Below are positions 45,160-57,922 of a stretch of DNA of 64,000 bases, piece by piece. The notes under the pieces were generated by a model. That model ran no database searches. It saw nothing but the letters and a program-made list of their open reading frames with translations, and was not told the origin of the DNA. How positions within the stretch are numbered: the first letter of the stretch is position 1; every line of letters begins with the position of its first letter. The position numbers were made by a program, and so were the translations under genes. This DNA is from Echeneis naucrates (Eukaryota; Chordata; Actinopteri; Carangiformes; Echeneidae), in NCBI RefSeq assembly GCF_900963305.1, contig NC_042520.1, positions 6,606,170 to 6,670,169 on the forward strand, given 5' to 3'.

Positions 45160-47376
45160 TCAGTCAAACTTAGTTATTGTTTCATTTTCTCCAGGCACGT
45201 GGACGCGATTGTGTATCTTGAATACATTTCTGACCCGGGAGAAAAATGACTTGTGTGGTTTTTTTGTTTTGCTGCATACCTCTTTTTGGGCCCGACTCTC
45301 TCTCCTCTTTCTTTCCCACTCCATCACCAGCTCCTGATCTCTTTCTATTTCTCGTTTTAGCCTCCACAGTTTAATCCTCCTATACTGCCTGCGCTTCAAT
45401 TGTATGTCTGACTCTCTCAGTGAGATTCCTGAAACTGAAACAAGAGGATGATTGGTGAGTTTCATGAAATATGTTGTGTAGTTGTAAATTGTTTTGTGTA
45501 CAGATCAACGTGTGTGTGTGTGTGTTCTTACTGTTCAAGTTGATGAACCACTCGGCCTCGTAGGTTTTGTTGATTTCCCTGACAACATTCCTGTTCTGGA
45601 TGTCAAAAAGCCACATGTAGAGTCTGGAGACCAGGCTCATGTTTGGACTCTCCTCCTCTACATCCTCCTCCACCACCTCCTCACCCCTAAGCTCCTCCTC
45701 CTCCTCCTCTACCTCCTCCACTATCACCTCCTCACCCCTAAGCTCCTCCCCTTTACCCTTACCCTTCTCCTCTCTCCTTCTGTCCTTCTTCTCCTCCCTC
45801 TCCTCCTTCTTTCTCGCCTCCCTCGCCTCCTTCTCCTGTCTCTTTCTCTCCTTCTTCTCCTCCTTCTCCTGTCTCTTTCTTTGCTTCTTGTCCTCCTTCT
45901 CTTCCCTCTCCTTCTTCTCCTCCTTCTCCTGTCTCTTCCTTTTCTTTTTGTCCTCCTTCTCCTGTCTCTTTCTTTCCTTCTTCTCCTCCTTCTCCTGTGT
46001 CTTTCTTTGCTTCTTGTCCTCCTTCTCCTGTCTCTTTCTTTCCTCCTTCTCTTCCCTCTCCTCCTCCTGTCTTTTTCTCTCCTTCTTCTCCTCCTCCTCC
46101 TGTCTCTTTCTCTCCTTCTTCTCCTCCTTTTCCTGTCTCTTTCTATCCTTCTTCTCCTCCCTCTCCTCCTTTTCCTCTCTCTTTCTCTCCTCCCTCTCCT
46201 CCCTCTCCTCCCTCTCCTGTCTCTTTCTTTCCTTCTTGTCCTCCCTCTCCTGTCTCTTTCTCTCCTCCCTCTCCTCCTTCTCCTGTCTCTTTCTTTCCTC
46301 CCTCTCCTCCCTCTCCTGTCTCTTTCTCTCCTCCCTCTCCTCCTTCTCCTGTCTCTTTCTTTCCTTCTTCTCCTCCCTCTCCTCCCTCTCCTGTCTCTTT
46401 CTTTCCTCCATCTCTTCCCTCTCCTCCTTCTCCTGTCTTTTTCTCTCCTTCTTCTCCTCCTTCTCCTCCTTTCCTCTCTCTTTCTCTCCTCCCTCTCCTC
46501 CCTCTCCTGTCTTTTTCTCTCCTTCTTCTCCTCCTTCTCCTGTCTCTTTCTTTCCTTCTTCTCCTCCCTCTCCTCCTTTTCCACTCTCTTTCTCTCCTCC
46601 CTCTCCTCCTTCTCCTGTCTCTTTCTTTCCTTCTTCTCCTCCCTCTCCTGTCTCTTTCTCTCCTCCCTCTCCTCCTTCTCCTGTCTCTTTCTTTCCTCCC
46701 TCTCCTCCCTCTCCTGTCTCTTTCTCTCCTCCCTCTCCTCCTTCTCCTGTCTCTTTCTTTCCTTCTTCTCCTCCCTCTCCTCCCTCTCCTGTCTCTTTCT
46801 TTCCTTCTTCTCCTCCCTCTCCTCCCTCTCCTGTCTCCTTCTTTCCTTCCTCTCCTCCCTCTCCTGTCTCCTTCTTTCCTTCCTCTCCTCCCTCTCCTCT
46901 CTCCTTCTTTCCTTCCTCTCCTCCCTGTCCTCTCTCCTTCTTTCCTTCCTCTCCTCCCGCTCCCGTCTCTTTCTTTCCTGCCTCTCCTCCCTCAGTCTCT
47001 CCTTCTCACTCTTCTCCTCTTCCTCTCTACCTATCTCTCTCTCCTGCCAGGCCATAGAAGGTCCTCCATCTATACCAGCTGGTGGGTTTGCTGTTGGTCT
47101 GATGGGACCTCTGTCGATGTTTTGACGGGACGAAGGGCCGGCCAACTCCTCCGTGAATATTTTAGACAGAACCAAAGGACTCTCACCCCTTTGTCTGATG
47201 TTATTTTGAAAAGCCAAGAGGCTGCGGCCCTGCCGGGTGGAGTCTGGCGGAGTATCTGCTGTTTCGAACAGATACTCGGGTGTCGCAGCTGTCTCCCTGT
47301 AATTCCTCCTTGGAAAGGAGGGAAGTAGATCTTGTGGAAACCAAGGTTTCGAAAGCGATCGTTGCACAGATGACAT
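45160..47376 (-). CDS. Glu/Arg/Lys-rich long-helix protein, frame-shifted in this sequence
   Basis: Minus-strand gene with two coding exons, 47376-45532 and 45428-45160, joined by a 103-base GT-AG intron. A 5' untranslated part starts in exon 2 at 47410, preceded by an intron with a good donor at 48139. The product starts [20 protein letters not shown], has about 110 ordinary residues, then some 430 residues of [11 protein letters not shown]-type repeats, an acidic stretch ([17 protein letters not shown]) and a C-terminus with [20 protein letters not shown] and a basic last exon ending ENETITKFD. The repeat should form a single long ER/K alpha helix. The frame shifts near 46471 in a T run (CCTTTCC where sister units have CCTTTTCC). 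One added T would make exon phases agree, giving about 705 residues. The family is unknown to me. TTTATT at 45068-45073 can serve as its polyadenylation signal. Confidence 0.6.
45750..47030. repeat. CTC/TTC-rich low-complexity coding repeat
   Basis: About 1.3 kb built of variants of TCCTCCTTCTCCTGTCTCTTTC on the + strand, that is ERKRQEKEE codons on the minus strand. Unit length is commonly 33 or 66 bases. It is pyrimidine-rich on one strand throughout, prone to slippage and to sequencing error. Confidence 0.85.
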
Positions 47377-47410
47377 TTTAATACTCTCACAGAAAACCGA
47401 CGTTGATAAA

Positions 47411-48140
47411 CTGCAGAAACAAAAACACACAACATTTATTTCAACTATGATCACATGATTTTTGTCAAGACTTACACAGAGCAAACTCTTTACCTAAACC
47501 TTAATAAAATGGAATGAGACCAGAATGATTTTATGAAAAGTCATAAAGAAAAATGTGAAACAAGCTCCAATGCATGACTATTTCTTTATTGATATTCTGC
47601 TTACTACTGCAAATACTACTACTAATAATAATAATAATAATATTATACCATACAAAGGATTTCATTGACATCAGTAAGCAACACACTGAAAAATAAAGAG
47701 TCAATGAATTATATTTAGTAAATATGAGATATACAAGAAATATGATTTATAAAATGAACATTAGATGATCATCATGTTTGATTTTATTTGTTTTATTTTA
47801 TTAAACTGCAGCATGAAACTGCACAATTGTCACAGATGAGAGGACAAACTGTCCCGTCAAAGTGAAATGTACCTTTTTAGCACAAATACAACTTGAAAAC
47901 AAGTGAAATGAAGTTTAAAAGTGAGGTTTTTGTTGTAAATGTCATTTTACATCCTCTAGCTTACACTTCGCCTTCACCCATCACATGCACATTCAGAGTT
48001 GTTCACAGCATAACTCATGAAAAAAGTCTTTTATTTGACTTTAAAGTAAATTAACTTCTTTCCCAAAAAGTATTAGTGTGTTAAACAAAAATTAAGAAGT
48101 AAATAAAAAAAGTTTGGACTCAGCAGCAGAGTGACTTACC
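47411..48140 (-). other. First intron of the Glu/Arg/Lys-rich gene
   Basis: It is bounded on the minus strand by the donor AAGAG|GTAAGT (exon end 48140) and the acceptor TTTCTGCAG (exon start 47410). AT-rich, with a short ATA/ATT triplet array at about 47628-47645. The non-coding first exon should lie just right of 48140; its start is not visible. Confidence 0.5.
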
Positions 48141-48929
48141 TCTTCAAAGGTTGATGTGGGAAGAAGGCTGAACCTGAATCCTCCTGCAGTTCTCTTCTTC
48201 CTCCATTGTGATGTCACAGTCAGCGGAACAGCAGCAGTTCTGCTTCTGATGTTCTGGTCTCAAAGGTTCTACGAGAGGTCACTGTCACACAACTCTGAGC
48301 TGACAGGTTCAGCTGTGGTAACACAACACTGTGTCACCCAGTGCAGTGACAACAATAACAACAGCCAATTTCACTCTATCTCTCTCATGCATCTCTTTTC
48401 TCTCCTCCAAAAGAGCTAGTGGCTATTTTGTGTCTTTTATTTTTTGTGTCCATTGGTGGTCTCAGTTTTAGTTATTTTGTGTGTTTGTTTCTGTGAATGT
48501 CTTCCTAGCAGTTTCCCCTTTACAATCATCAGCTCCCCTGAAAATATTGACAGTTACTTTGCCATGCATAAAGTGTGTTTTCATGCAACAATAGCTGGAC
48601 TATGAATCTAATAATGTGGAGGTCTTAGTGGAGTTACGGATAGCTCCATTCCAGTCGAGCTTCGGTGTTTACATGCATTTAAAAGTCCGGTCTTAGTCGG
48701 ACTATGTCAATAATTAGATTTTCTAAAGCTGCACGTAAACACACTGACTGTCCAAGCATGCCTCATTCATTTAGCTCTGTAGCTGTGCAGCAACCCCCCT
48801 GCAATGGCTCTGTGCCCCCCCTTAGAGAACCGCTGCAGTACAGATACATTGTAATTCCTGATTTGTTTCTCAACTTTGTTGAAAACAAGCAAATAACAAA
48901 AACCCACAAAGGATAAAAGTAGAACATTC
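48141..48929. other. Spacer between the Glu/Arg/Lys-rich gene and the third NITR array
   Basis: It includes the probable first exon and promoter of the gene to its left (from 48140). Otherwise no feature is recognised. Confidence 0.35.
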
Positions 48930-49245
48930 TTTCATCTTCTACCACTTATCCATTTCCAGGTCGTGGGGGGTTCTGGAGCCAATCCCAGATGACTCTGGAC
49001 GAGGGCGGGGTCACCCTGGACAGGTCACCAGTCTATCACAGGCCAACACACAGAGACAGACAGAGACCAACAACCGCTCACAGTCAAACCTACGGACATG
49101 ATGTCTTTGGACAGTGGGAGGAAACCAATGCAGGCACAGGGAGAACATGAAACCTCCCCACAGAAAGGCCCCAGGTCTGGAAACGAACCCACAACCTTCT
49201 TGTTGTGAGGCAGCAGCACTCACCACTATGCAACTGTGACCCATA
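48930..49245 (-). repeat. tRNA-like SINE family 2
   Basis: Full-length minus-strand copy, ending near 48930 with CTACCACTTATCCATTTCCA and holding CCAGGTCTGGAAACGAACCC (complement of the B-box region). It marks the left edge of the third NITR array and is the counterpart of the cut copy at 22110-22200. Confidence 0.65.
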
Positions 49246-51817
49246 AGATGATCTCTTCCATTCCAGCCTCATCATCACCGATGCCCCCCCCCCCCACATC
49301 AGTCACTTCACTATCAGCAGCAGAGCAGAACAGTCTTGAGGAGGTGTTTGTGGTCACTTGTTTCATTTGTTTTCAGAGTCCTGCTGACACACAGAAGCAA
49401 AACGGCACTCTTACAGTATCACAGAGACACATTCACCTGGAGGTGGTGAAAACTCTCTGAGGGTTTTCTTTTGCAGCAACATAATAAATGCAAAAGTGCT
49501 CAAAATGGATGAATCATGCTTGAAGCCATGTAGAGCAGAAAGACTCTCAGTAACAGTGACAGACACACAGTCCAGGACAACAGCACAAACTCTGAGCTGA
49601 AAAAGGACTAAAGTAAAGTGGAGGTATCTGTGTAGGAAACATGTGATGACTGACAATATATAAAGGTAAGAAAAAATTAACATGTATAGTAATACATGTG
49701 TGATATATTTGTCAGATCACCACATTTCTAGTTCAACATAATATTGACAACAACAATTGTCCAATGCAAAATGTTACATCCAGTCCCTGAACATAACACA
49801 CAAACACGGTTACATACAAAGACTAAAAAAAAAAACAATTATATAAAGTTGCATACTGAAACCTGCTTCATTACATGAGGCTCTTACTGTGTTCACACTG
49901 TTGTTGCCTCTGACACAAACACACACAAATAAACTCACATTCACAGCACTGATGAACAAACGATGTGTGGAAACTTGAGCCTTGTGTTTGTGGTTTCAAA
50001 CTAAGGTGTAAATACAAAGAGGCTTTTTCTTCCTCTCACGCTTTATGGTATCCACAGGAAACTGGGCTTTTACTGCTGCTATTTTAATAAAAAAAACATC
50101 AGCATTTCAGTTAATGTGAATAAAAATATCTGTGCAACAAACAGGAGATGTAAAAGGAGGCATGGAGACAAACACTCTTTCTCAGTCATGTTACATGGCG
50201 GCCATTTTTGCTCAGACCTTTTAGCGGTTTGCTGCTCTCTGGTAGCTGCTGTCAGAGGGGGAGGTGCTCAGGAGGCTCTTTTACTGAGAGCAGCAGTTTG
50301 TACTGAAATGTTAAGTTTCATTATTGAAACACAAGTTTGGCAGCCGGACGTAATGGATGAATATATTCACATTTAAAATGAAGCACTAAATCATTTGAAG
50401 ATAGTTTGATTGGTTAAAAACTAAAGCTGCATGTACTTACTGTAGTTATGTGTTTTTTTCTGGTCAGGTCTGTTGAGAGTGAAAAACTTGTGTGGTCGGT
50501 CAGAGGGGGAGAAATGTCCCACCTCAACCTGTGACTGTGACTGTAGCTGCTGCATGTGGCTTTGCTTGTTGTTCTCAAGGCAGACATGATGAATTGTACC
50601 TACAGCATCAAGTTTTCTCTCTTTGAGTCTATTATCATAAACATTTTTTTCTACAAGCAAAAGAAAGAGTGAAAGGAAGTTATGTGTGCGAGCAAAAGAA
50701 CTCATTTTAATCCAAATGATGATTCCCTTCAGCTTGAACACAAAAAGTCATCTGTGGATCAGTCAAATGCTCTTTACAGTGTTGTGTTGTCCTTTTTAAC
50801 TGGAGAGACACAGTGATGCTGATTTGTGCAAAATATTTTCTGTCCTGTTTTATTCATCTAAACAAACTGAAACTGTAAGAAATATACAAGGCGATAGAAA
50901 TCATTTGACCAGCTCTGTTTCCTTTTTTGTGTTTTTGGCTTCTCTGGCTTCCTCCCAGTCCAGAGACATTCATCTTTGGATTAATATGTGACCTGAGTGT
51001 TAGTGTAATTGCTCGTCCTCCTTTATACGTCGGCCCTGATATCGACCGCCAACCTCTTCAGAGTGTTTGCTCACCCATTGTCAGCTGCGATTGGCTCCAG
51101 CCCCCTTTCTGTAGGTCGCTCCCCACATCTCTACCACACCAACCTCTTTGTTAACCAGAAGACCAAAATGCACACAAGATGTACAGACTGCTATTATCTT
51201 GACTGATGCCAGACTGGTCTGTGATAACAGTTCAAATGGAAAAGCTAAAAACTTTTCTCTGGTGTGAATGAAATTATGTAGACATTCAAACACCAACACT
51301 GTTATTCTGTCCACCAGATGAAAATAATGAGCCTCATTGGTGACAAAGATCACATTTCATCGTTACAACTGGCCACTTCCTGGAAGATCTATCTTTACGT
51401 AGAGAAATTATTTTCTGTTGCATGTTTGCAAAATCATGAGCAGATGAGAAGAATTTAATTGTTAAAAAATAAACACTATGAGCGTAAATGTGTGCAAAGA
51501 ACAATTTATTACTGTTTGGTTTTTTCAATGAAGCAAACACAAAACTAAAGAATTCAATCAGCATTAAGTAAAACATTGTTACTAAAATCATGATGTGAAA
51601 AATAAAGTTGGATATAAAAAAATTCATGTCTGTAATTTTACCAGTTTCAAACACCAAACTGTGATCGGTGCTTTCACTCATCATCCAGTGTTTTATCTGG
51701 AAAGTTTCAAATGTAGAACAGTTCAAAATTATATTTTTGCCAATATTACCAATCAGACAGATATAAAATAGCATTTTGGATCATATCTGCCGTTATACAG
51801 CACAAATACACATTCAT
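49246..51817 (-). other. 3' flank of NITR gene 8
   Basis: Non-coding block, the inverted counterpart of 15687-22109 without the LINE and LTR, so it shows the uninserted sites near 50985 and 50700. A C run lies at about 49283-49296. TTTATT at 51505-51510 is the gene 8 polyadenylation signal. No other gene is visible. Confidence 0.6.
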
Positions 51818-53788
51818 TCATTGATCCATCCCAAAAGCTCTCATAGCAGTGAAGGTCCTCTCTCTCTCTGCTGCTTTTGCATCCTTTAATGAACAACTTC
51901 CAGTTTTTATCACGCTGTAGATGGCAGAAGAATAAATCCATTCATTGTCGTTCCCTCTCTGGAGAAATATATAGAGAAATGAAGGTGAAAAAGCTGAATC
52001 CTCTTTTTTGTTCACATCAGTCCAACATTTAAATTCCTCACCTGTTGACTCGTCTGTTGTCGTCTGTTTTTGTGCAGGACAGCAGCAGCTGGAGCAGGAA
52101 ACAGAAAATATATAGATATCAGTCAGTCAGGATGCAGGAGAGGTTTACTGATGGAAAGACAAGTATGATTTAGGTACATTACCATTACAACAGTCACATT
52201 TGTTCTTCTCGTTGGTGAAAACGAAGATAAATGTGACTATCAGACTTATGAGCAAGAGAACAGGCAGCAGATATGTAGTAAAAAGAACAAACATCTCCGT
52301 CAACTTCTACTACCTTTGGAACAATCAGAAGTTTTCTTCTTCATATAAAACAGGAAGACAGTAACAATCAGAGCTGTAGCCAAAGTACAACATAACACCA
52401 ACAGAAGTGTGATCGTCCTCTGCAATTCGATTACGTTGTCTTCTGAAGTAACTTTGGGAACAAAGAAAGAAACTTAATCATGATTTGATTGGATGAGAAA
52501 ATAAAAATGCTGACAAACATTCTAAGATTAAACAGATAAACATCCGTTTATATAATAATAAAACAATAACTTAATTAGTTGATCATAATTTCATAGGATG
52601 TGAACGTATTGTTTCAACATTTTTATGAAACAGACTATAAATAGACAAGCTTCTAAAATTGAGCTCAGAAATTTTCAAATTTATCAATGCTAATTTAAAA
52701 GTAGTCTGCATTTACCTTCAATCTCCAGTTTAGTTCCATTTCCAAATAAAATTTCTCCACATGTGGCCACAGCGCAGTAATGAGTCCCAGCATCAGAGGA
52801 GCTGACGTTCTTGGAGAAGAAGTAATCACATTTCTGTGCGGACTCAGACTCAGGAGTCTTTTTACAATGATCTCTATTGTTTCCATGAGCGTAAATGAAA
52901 CTGGGATGAGCTTCATCTGATCCAGCTCTGAACCAGTACACACTGTGATCTCCTGGACATGTTTTCTTCTCAGAGTCAAAGAGGACCGAACACTGAAGAG
53001 TCACTGAGTCTCCTGGACGGACTGGATCAGATGGAGGAAGCTGAAAGTTGGTGGTGATCTCAGGTTCTGATCCTGAGAAATATAATAAAATTATACATGA
53101 ATTCAAAACTTCACTTCAACATTACTGAACATAAAAATTCTAATTCTAAAATATAAACCAGAGAAATATGTTTCACTTTGACCAACTCTATTTGAAAAGT
53201 TCCTTGAGATGATTTGTAATTAAATTTTCATGAGTGTACCGTACTTTATTTACCTTTAACTCTCAGAAATGTTCCTTTTAAAAACTTCAGGTCAAGCTTT
53301 TCTGTATCTATACAGTAGTACATTCCAGTGTCACTTGACTCTATTTTGTTAATATGCAGCAGAAAAGTTCCAGGTTCTTGTTTGGCTGTAAAACGAGGAC
53401 TCTCATTCACACCGTCATAATCAAATGAAAATGTTCCTCCCAAGATTTCAGGAAAGTTTCCAGAAACAAGTCGGATCCAAAATAATGTGGTCTGCTTTAG
53501 GCTCTGAGTAGAATTCAGACGGGGACATTTCAACTTCACGTCTTCTCCAACACCAACAGTCTTCGTCTCAAAGATCATTTCATCTGTGCATCCTAAAAAT
53601 ACCATTAAACAGATCAGGAATTAAAATCAGAGACAGAGGCACATATCTCTAGATCTAAACTGATACAAAAAGATGATTATAAAATTTGAAACGTAGACTG
53701 CAGAATACATTTTGAGAAAAGTTGACTTTATCTACTTACGTCCTGCTCTGAGGAAGAACAAAAGATGAAATATGATCAACATTTTCAT
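51818..53788 (-). CDS. NITR gene 8: two-Ig-domain immune receptor, tail type B
   Basis: Exons on the minus strand: signal 53788-53740, V 53592-53254, I 53072-52716, TM 52442-52314, tail1 52088-52042, tail2 51958-51818. The V domain is the gene 2/5 type (CTDEMIFETKTVGVGEDVK). The I domain begins GSEPEI instead of GAEPEI and has KKTPESESAQKC. It lacks the 15-base repeat of gene 5. The TM exon is EDNVIELQRTI type with LLVLCCTLAT. A relic second TM exon follows at about 52300-52183. The tail carries EWIYSSAIYSVI and ends FGMDQ. It appears intact and is the cassette counterpart of gene 5 on the left and gene 4 on the + strand. Confidence 0.86.
52183..52313 (-). pseudogene. Relic second transmembrane exon of NITR gene 8
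   Basis: Same relic as in genes 1 and 4, here reading TEMFVLFTTYLLPVLLLISL and ending before the GTAATG donor at 52182. It directly follows the first TM exon without an acceptor of its own. Confidence 0.6.
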
Positions 53789-53942
53789 GTTAATCCACTT
53801 AAGACAGCAGTTATTTTAAACTCTGTTGAAGATGATTTCCCTTAATGTAGTCGTATGAAGGGGAGGGAACAATATGAGAGCAATCTGATTGGTCAGTCAT
53901 TACACTGGTGTCTCTCTGTGCCACCACAGTGGAAATATTATC
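53789..53942 (-). promoter_or_regulatory. Promoter of NITR gene 8 (type P1)
   Basis: Inverted CCAAT at 53888-53892, a TATA-like run near the ATG and CCACCACAGTGG near 53921. Nearly identical to the gene 5 promoter. Confidence 0.5.
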
Positions 53943-55137
53943 ACTATCTTTCATGTCTAAACACACAAAACAACCCTGAAAACAAAGTTTTTTTCATGGT
54001 GGGTTTCTGTAACTGGCTCTGAAAGTTCACTCAGCTGGTGATGAGATATGATGCAAACAGTGAATCATCTACATTTTAGTTTAAGTTTGCATAATAATTT
54101 CTTGCAGTTTATTAATATTCCTGAATAAGAAATATGGCATATCTTAAAAATAAACTCGGACACCACCAGCTACGTGTCATTTTTACCAAATGGAGGTCAA
54201 TTTTAGAAAATTTGTGCCACTAAGTCATGAATAGACAATATGACACAACACTGCATATTTCTGCGTTGTTCATCTTGTGTGTGCGTTAATTCACTTTCCA
54301 TGAGAGATAAAATGTACAGCAGGTGCAATTTGTTTGTGCTTCACAGGTTTTGTCCCTCTCACATGTCGACATGATATTATCAGTAATGCCTTTTTGTCCC
54401 AAAGTCTGATCCATCAAACCAAACACAGCTCATGATCACATCCAAAGAAGTTTATCGGCACGTTTAAACATGAGATCAATGAAACAAAAGGTTCAGCAGC
54501 ATTTTTGTTTGAGGTTGTTGAGAAAAGAATGATGATAAAAAAAAGTCTTTGTGTTTTTCCTGACATTGTTTGATTCGACCTCTCTGAACTGTGAGGATGT
54601 GAGCACTGAAATGACAGATCCTCATCCGACTGTTGCTTTTGTTGTTCAACTGCAGACAAAATACATCTTCATATCTAAGTGATTCACAAAGGCAGTGGAG
54701 CCATCGTCAATTTCCTGTGAAGCAGCCAATCCAGATGCACCACATCATCAGTGATGCCCCTCCCACACATCAGTCACTTCAGCATGAAGAGCAGAGCGGA
54801 CAGACTTGGGGAGGTTTCTGTGGTCACAACATCCATCCTCTGTAGTCTCTTCAGTTATTTTCAGAGCGCTGCTGAAACGCAGAAGCAGAACACATTCAGC
54901 TGGAGGTGCTGAAAACTTTCTGGGATTTTTCTCTTCCAGTAACATCATAAAGACACCAAAGTGCTCAACATGAATAAATCCTGTTTGATGCCATGAACAA
55001 CAGTGGAAAGACTCTAATATCGTGACAGAAACACTTTCCAGGACAACAGTACAAATTCTGCCCTCAAAAATGTAAAAGTAGAGCAGAAGTATCTGTGTAT
55101 GACACCAATGAAAGCTGAAAATATCTTCATTCATCTT

Positions 55138-55445
55138 CTAACGCTGTTTCCAGGTCGCTGTGGTGCTGGAGTCAGTCCAGGTCACACTGGGTGAGGGAGG
55201 GGTCACCCTGGACAGGTCACCAGTCCATCACAGGGCCGACACACAGAGACAGACAGAGACCAACAACCACTCACACTCACACTCAGACCTACGGACCATT
55301 TAGAGTCAGCAGTTAACCCAAACATGATGTCTTTGGACGGTGGGAGGAAACCCACACAGGCACGTTCAGAAAGGCCCCAGGCCGGGAACCGAACCCACAA
55401 CCTTCTTGTTGTGAGATAACAGCACTGTGCCGCCGTGCTGCCCGG
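55138..55445 (-). repeat. tRNA-like SINE family 2
   Basis: Minus-strand full copy. Its counterpart at 27735-27930 has lost about 140 internal bases. Confidence 0.65.
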
Positions 55446-55634
55446 CTGATCACATGTAGAGTAAATACATAGCAATATTTGGCAGATCACCACATTTTGG
55501 TTTTCAGCAAACATGAAGGTCCACAAATGATTGAGCCCATAATGATCCTGAAAACAATGATGTGTTTGTTCCTCGTTCAAAGAACAGACACAGACAGCTT
55601 CATGTGGAGAAGGATGGACTCATTTTTTATTTGT

Positions 55635-55870
55635 TTCCTCTTTCAGCTTTTCCCTGTTCGGGGTCACCACAGCAAGTCACCGTCCTTCCACTTAGATGAT
55701 TTGATTTGGCTCCAGTTTTATGCCAGATGTCCTTCCTGACGCAGCCCAAACAATCACCTGGGCTTGGGACCGGCACAAGAGTACCACAGTGGGCGCCTTG
55801 TGGCTGGACTTCTTCGCCAGGGAATTGAACCCCGGTGTCCCGTATACCAAGTGAGCATACTCATCAGAAG
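55635..55870 (-). repeat. tRNA-like SINE family 1
   Basis: Counterpart of 28095-28335 and of + strand 11750-11985. Confidence 0.6.
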
Positions 55871-55976
55871 GATGGACTAATGATAACTCATTTAAAACAA
55901 AAACTTCGCAGTAAGTCGAGTCACATCATCAGCTTTATTAACTCAAAACAAATCCACTGTTTGGATTGTTAATCTG

Positions 55977-57766
55977 TCACAAAGCTCTGACACCAGAATA
56001 CACCGTCTCTTTCTCGGCTGCTTTTTCATTCCTTCTCTCCACTTTTCCAGCTTTCCTCCTGGTGAAGGTTGGAGCAGAATAAGTAAGTCGGTCCTCATCT
56101 CCCTGAGAAGATATATAATGAAGAAGGTTATGAGATTAATGATAATGATGGTGAGAGTTCAGAAAAAATCATATTCAGGAAGAAGAAATGTTAGTAACTT
56201 ATCCAGTTCTGTCTTTTCTCATGTATCTTACCTGCTGACTTCTCTGATCAGTGCTGACTGTTGCAGCATCTGCAGCTGTATAGAGTGAAGACGAGAGATG
56301 GTTACACAACGGACAAATGGAAATCAAGTCAGGTTGTCTTCAGCAAAATATGGTTTTGATATTTGATATTTTCTTTGATATTTAAGAAACTTCTACTACC
56401 TTTGGAACAATCACAAGTTTTCTTCTTCATATAAAACAGGAAGACAGTAACAATCAGAGCTGTAGCCAAAGTACCACATAACACCAACAGAAGTGTGTTG
56501 GTCCTCTGGAGATCCATCATGTTCCCTGAAATTACGTATGAACCAAAGAAATAAAGTTCATTATGATTTGGTTGGATGTTAAAATATAAATAACTCCTGC
56601 GTTAAATAGGATTTAAATTCTACATTCTGAAATTAAACACAAAAATATGCCAATTGAACATTTATATAAGAATATTCTCCACTTACCTTCAATTTCCAGT
56701 TTATCAATCTCCAGTTTAGTTCCATTTCCAAATAAAATTTCTCCACACGTGGCCACAGCGCAGTAATGAGTCCCAGCATCAGAGGAGCTGACGTTCTTGG
56801 AGAAGAAGTAATCACATTTCTGTGTGGACTCAGACTCAGGACTCTTTTTACAATGATCTCTATTGTTTCCATGAGCGTAAATGAAACTGGGATGAGCTTC
56901 ATCTGATCCAGCTCTGAACCAGTACACACTGTGATCTCCTGGACATGTTTTCTTCTCAGAGTCAAAGAGGACCGAACACTGAAGAGTCACTGAGTCTCCT
57001 GGACGGACTGGATCAGATGGAGGAAGCTGAAAGTTGGTGGTGATCTCAGGTTCTGCTCCTGGGAAATAAAAACACACAGTTAATTTACTGTGAAGTTATT
57101 GAAACATCTTCGTTAAAGTCTAATATACATTAATCTGTTTCTATCTTAAAAAATAGGCCTTGACCTGAGGTATTTGAAAATTAACTTGGGATAATTTCTG
57201 TTGTGATTTGGCACAATATAAATAAAAATCATTTCAAATGTGTTTGTCCTGTGTTTTATTTACCTTTAATTTTCAGAAATGTTCCCTTTATAACCTCCAA
57301 GTCAAGCTGTACTACTTTTACACAGTAGTACAGTCCAGTATCACTTTGGTCTGCTTTACTGATTTTCAAAGGAAATGTTTCAGGTTCTTCTTTTGCTGTA
57401 ATTCGAGGAGTCTTTTTTGTACCATCATTATGAAATAAGTATGTTCTTCCCAAGAGTTCAGGCATGTTTCCAGAAACAAGCCGGATCCAAAAAAAGTTGG
57501 CATTGTAATCAGATATATGGCGAGGACAGGTCAACTGCACATCCTCTCCAACACCAGCAGTCTTCGTCTCAAAGATCAGATCATCTGTGCCTCCTGAAGA
57601 GAACATTATACAGCCGCAGACAGAGGTTGATCAATATAATTAATACAAAAAGACAAAACTGAAATTTTAAACATAGACTAAAAAATATATGTGAAAAATA
57701 CTGATTCATCTACTTACGTCCTGCTCTGAGTAGCAACAGGAAATGTACTATTATCAACATTTTCAT
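55977..57766 (-). CDS. NITR gene 9: near copy of gene 6, tail type A
   Basis: Exons on the minus strand: signal 57766-57718, V 57593-57264, I 57058-56687, TM 56525-56400, tail1 56275-56232, tail2 56102-55977. The V protein differs from gene 6 by about one residue (FHNDG for FHYDG). The I domain ends KLEIDKLEIEG. The TM exon begins GNMMDLQRTN. The tail has LTYSAPTF and AEKETVYSGVRAL. The intron right after the TM donor has a short insertion (56350-56375, GATATT-type repeat) compared with gene 6, which changes the read-through tail if the weak GTAGTA donor is not used. Intact. Confidence 0.87.
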
Positions 57767-57922
57767 GTTAATCCATGTAAGACAGCAGTTATTTTAAACT
57801 CTGTTGAAGATGACTTCCCTTAAAGAAGACATACGAAGGGGGCGGCAACAATGTGAGAGCAACCTGATTGGTCAGTCATTTCTCTGGCGTTCCTCTGTGC
57901 CACCACAGTGGAAATATTATTG
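57767..57922 (-). promoter_or_regulatory. Promoter of NITR gene 9 (type P2)
   Basis: Inverted CCAAT at 57867-57871, the P2 marker CCCTTAAAGAAGACATACG, and the RUNX-like site near 57900. Confidence 0.5.

Larger units (their letters stand above)
53943..55933 (-). other. Intergenic block between NITR genes 9 and 8
   Basis: Same order as 26541-28408, but with the full SINE family 2 copy (55138-55445) and SINE family 1 (55635-55870). TTTATT at 55934-55939 is the gene 9 polyadenylation signal. No gene. Confidence 0.6.

Noticed and set aside
45494-47328. Very long Leu/Ser/Pro-rich + strand frames
   Set aside because: They are the complement of the ER/K repeat coding on the minus strand; low complexity keeps all frames open.
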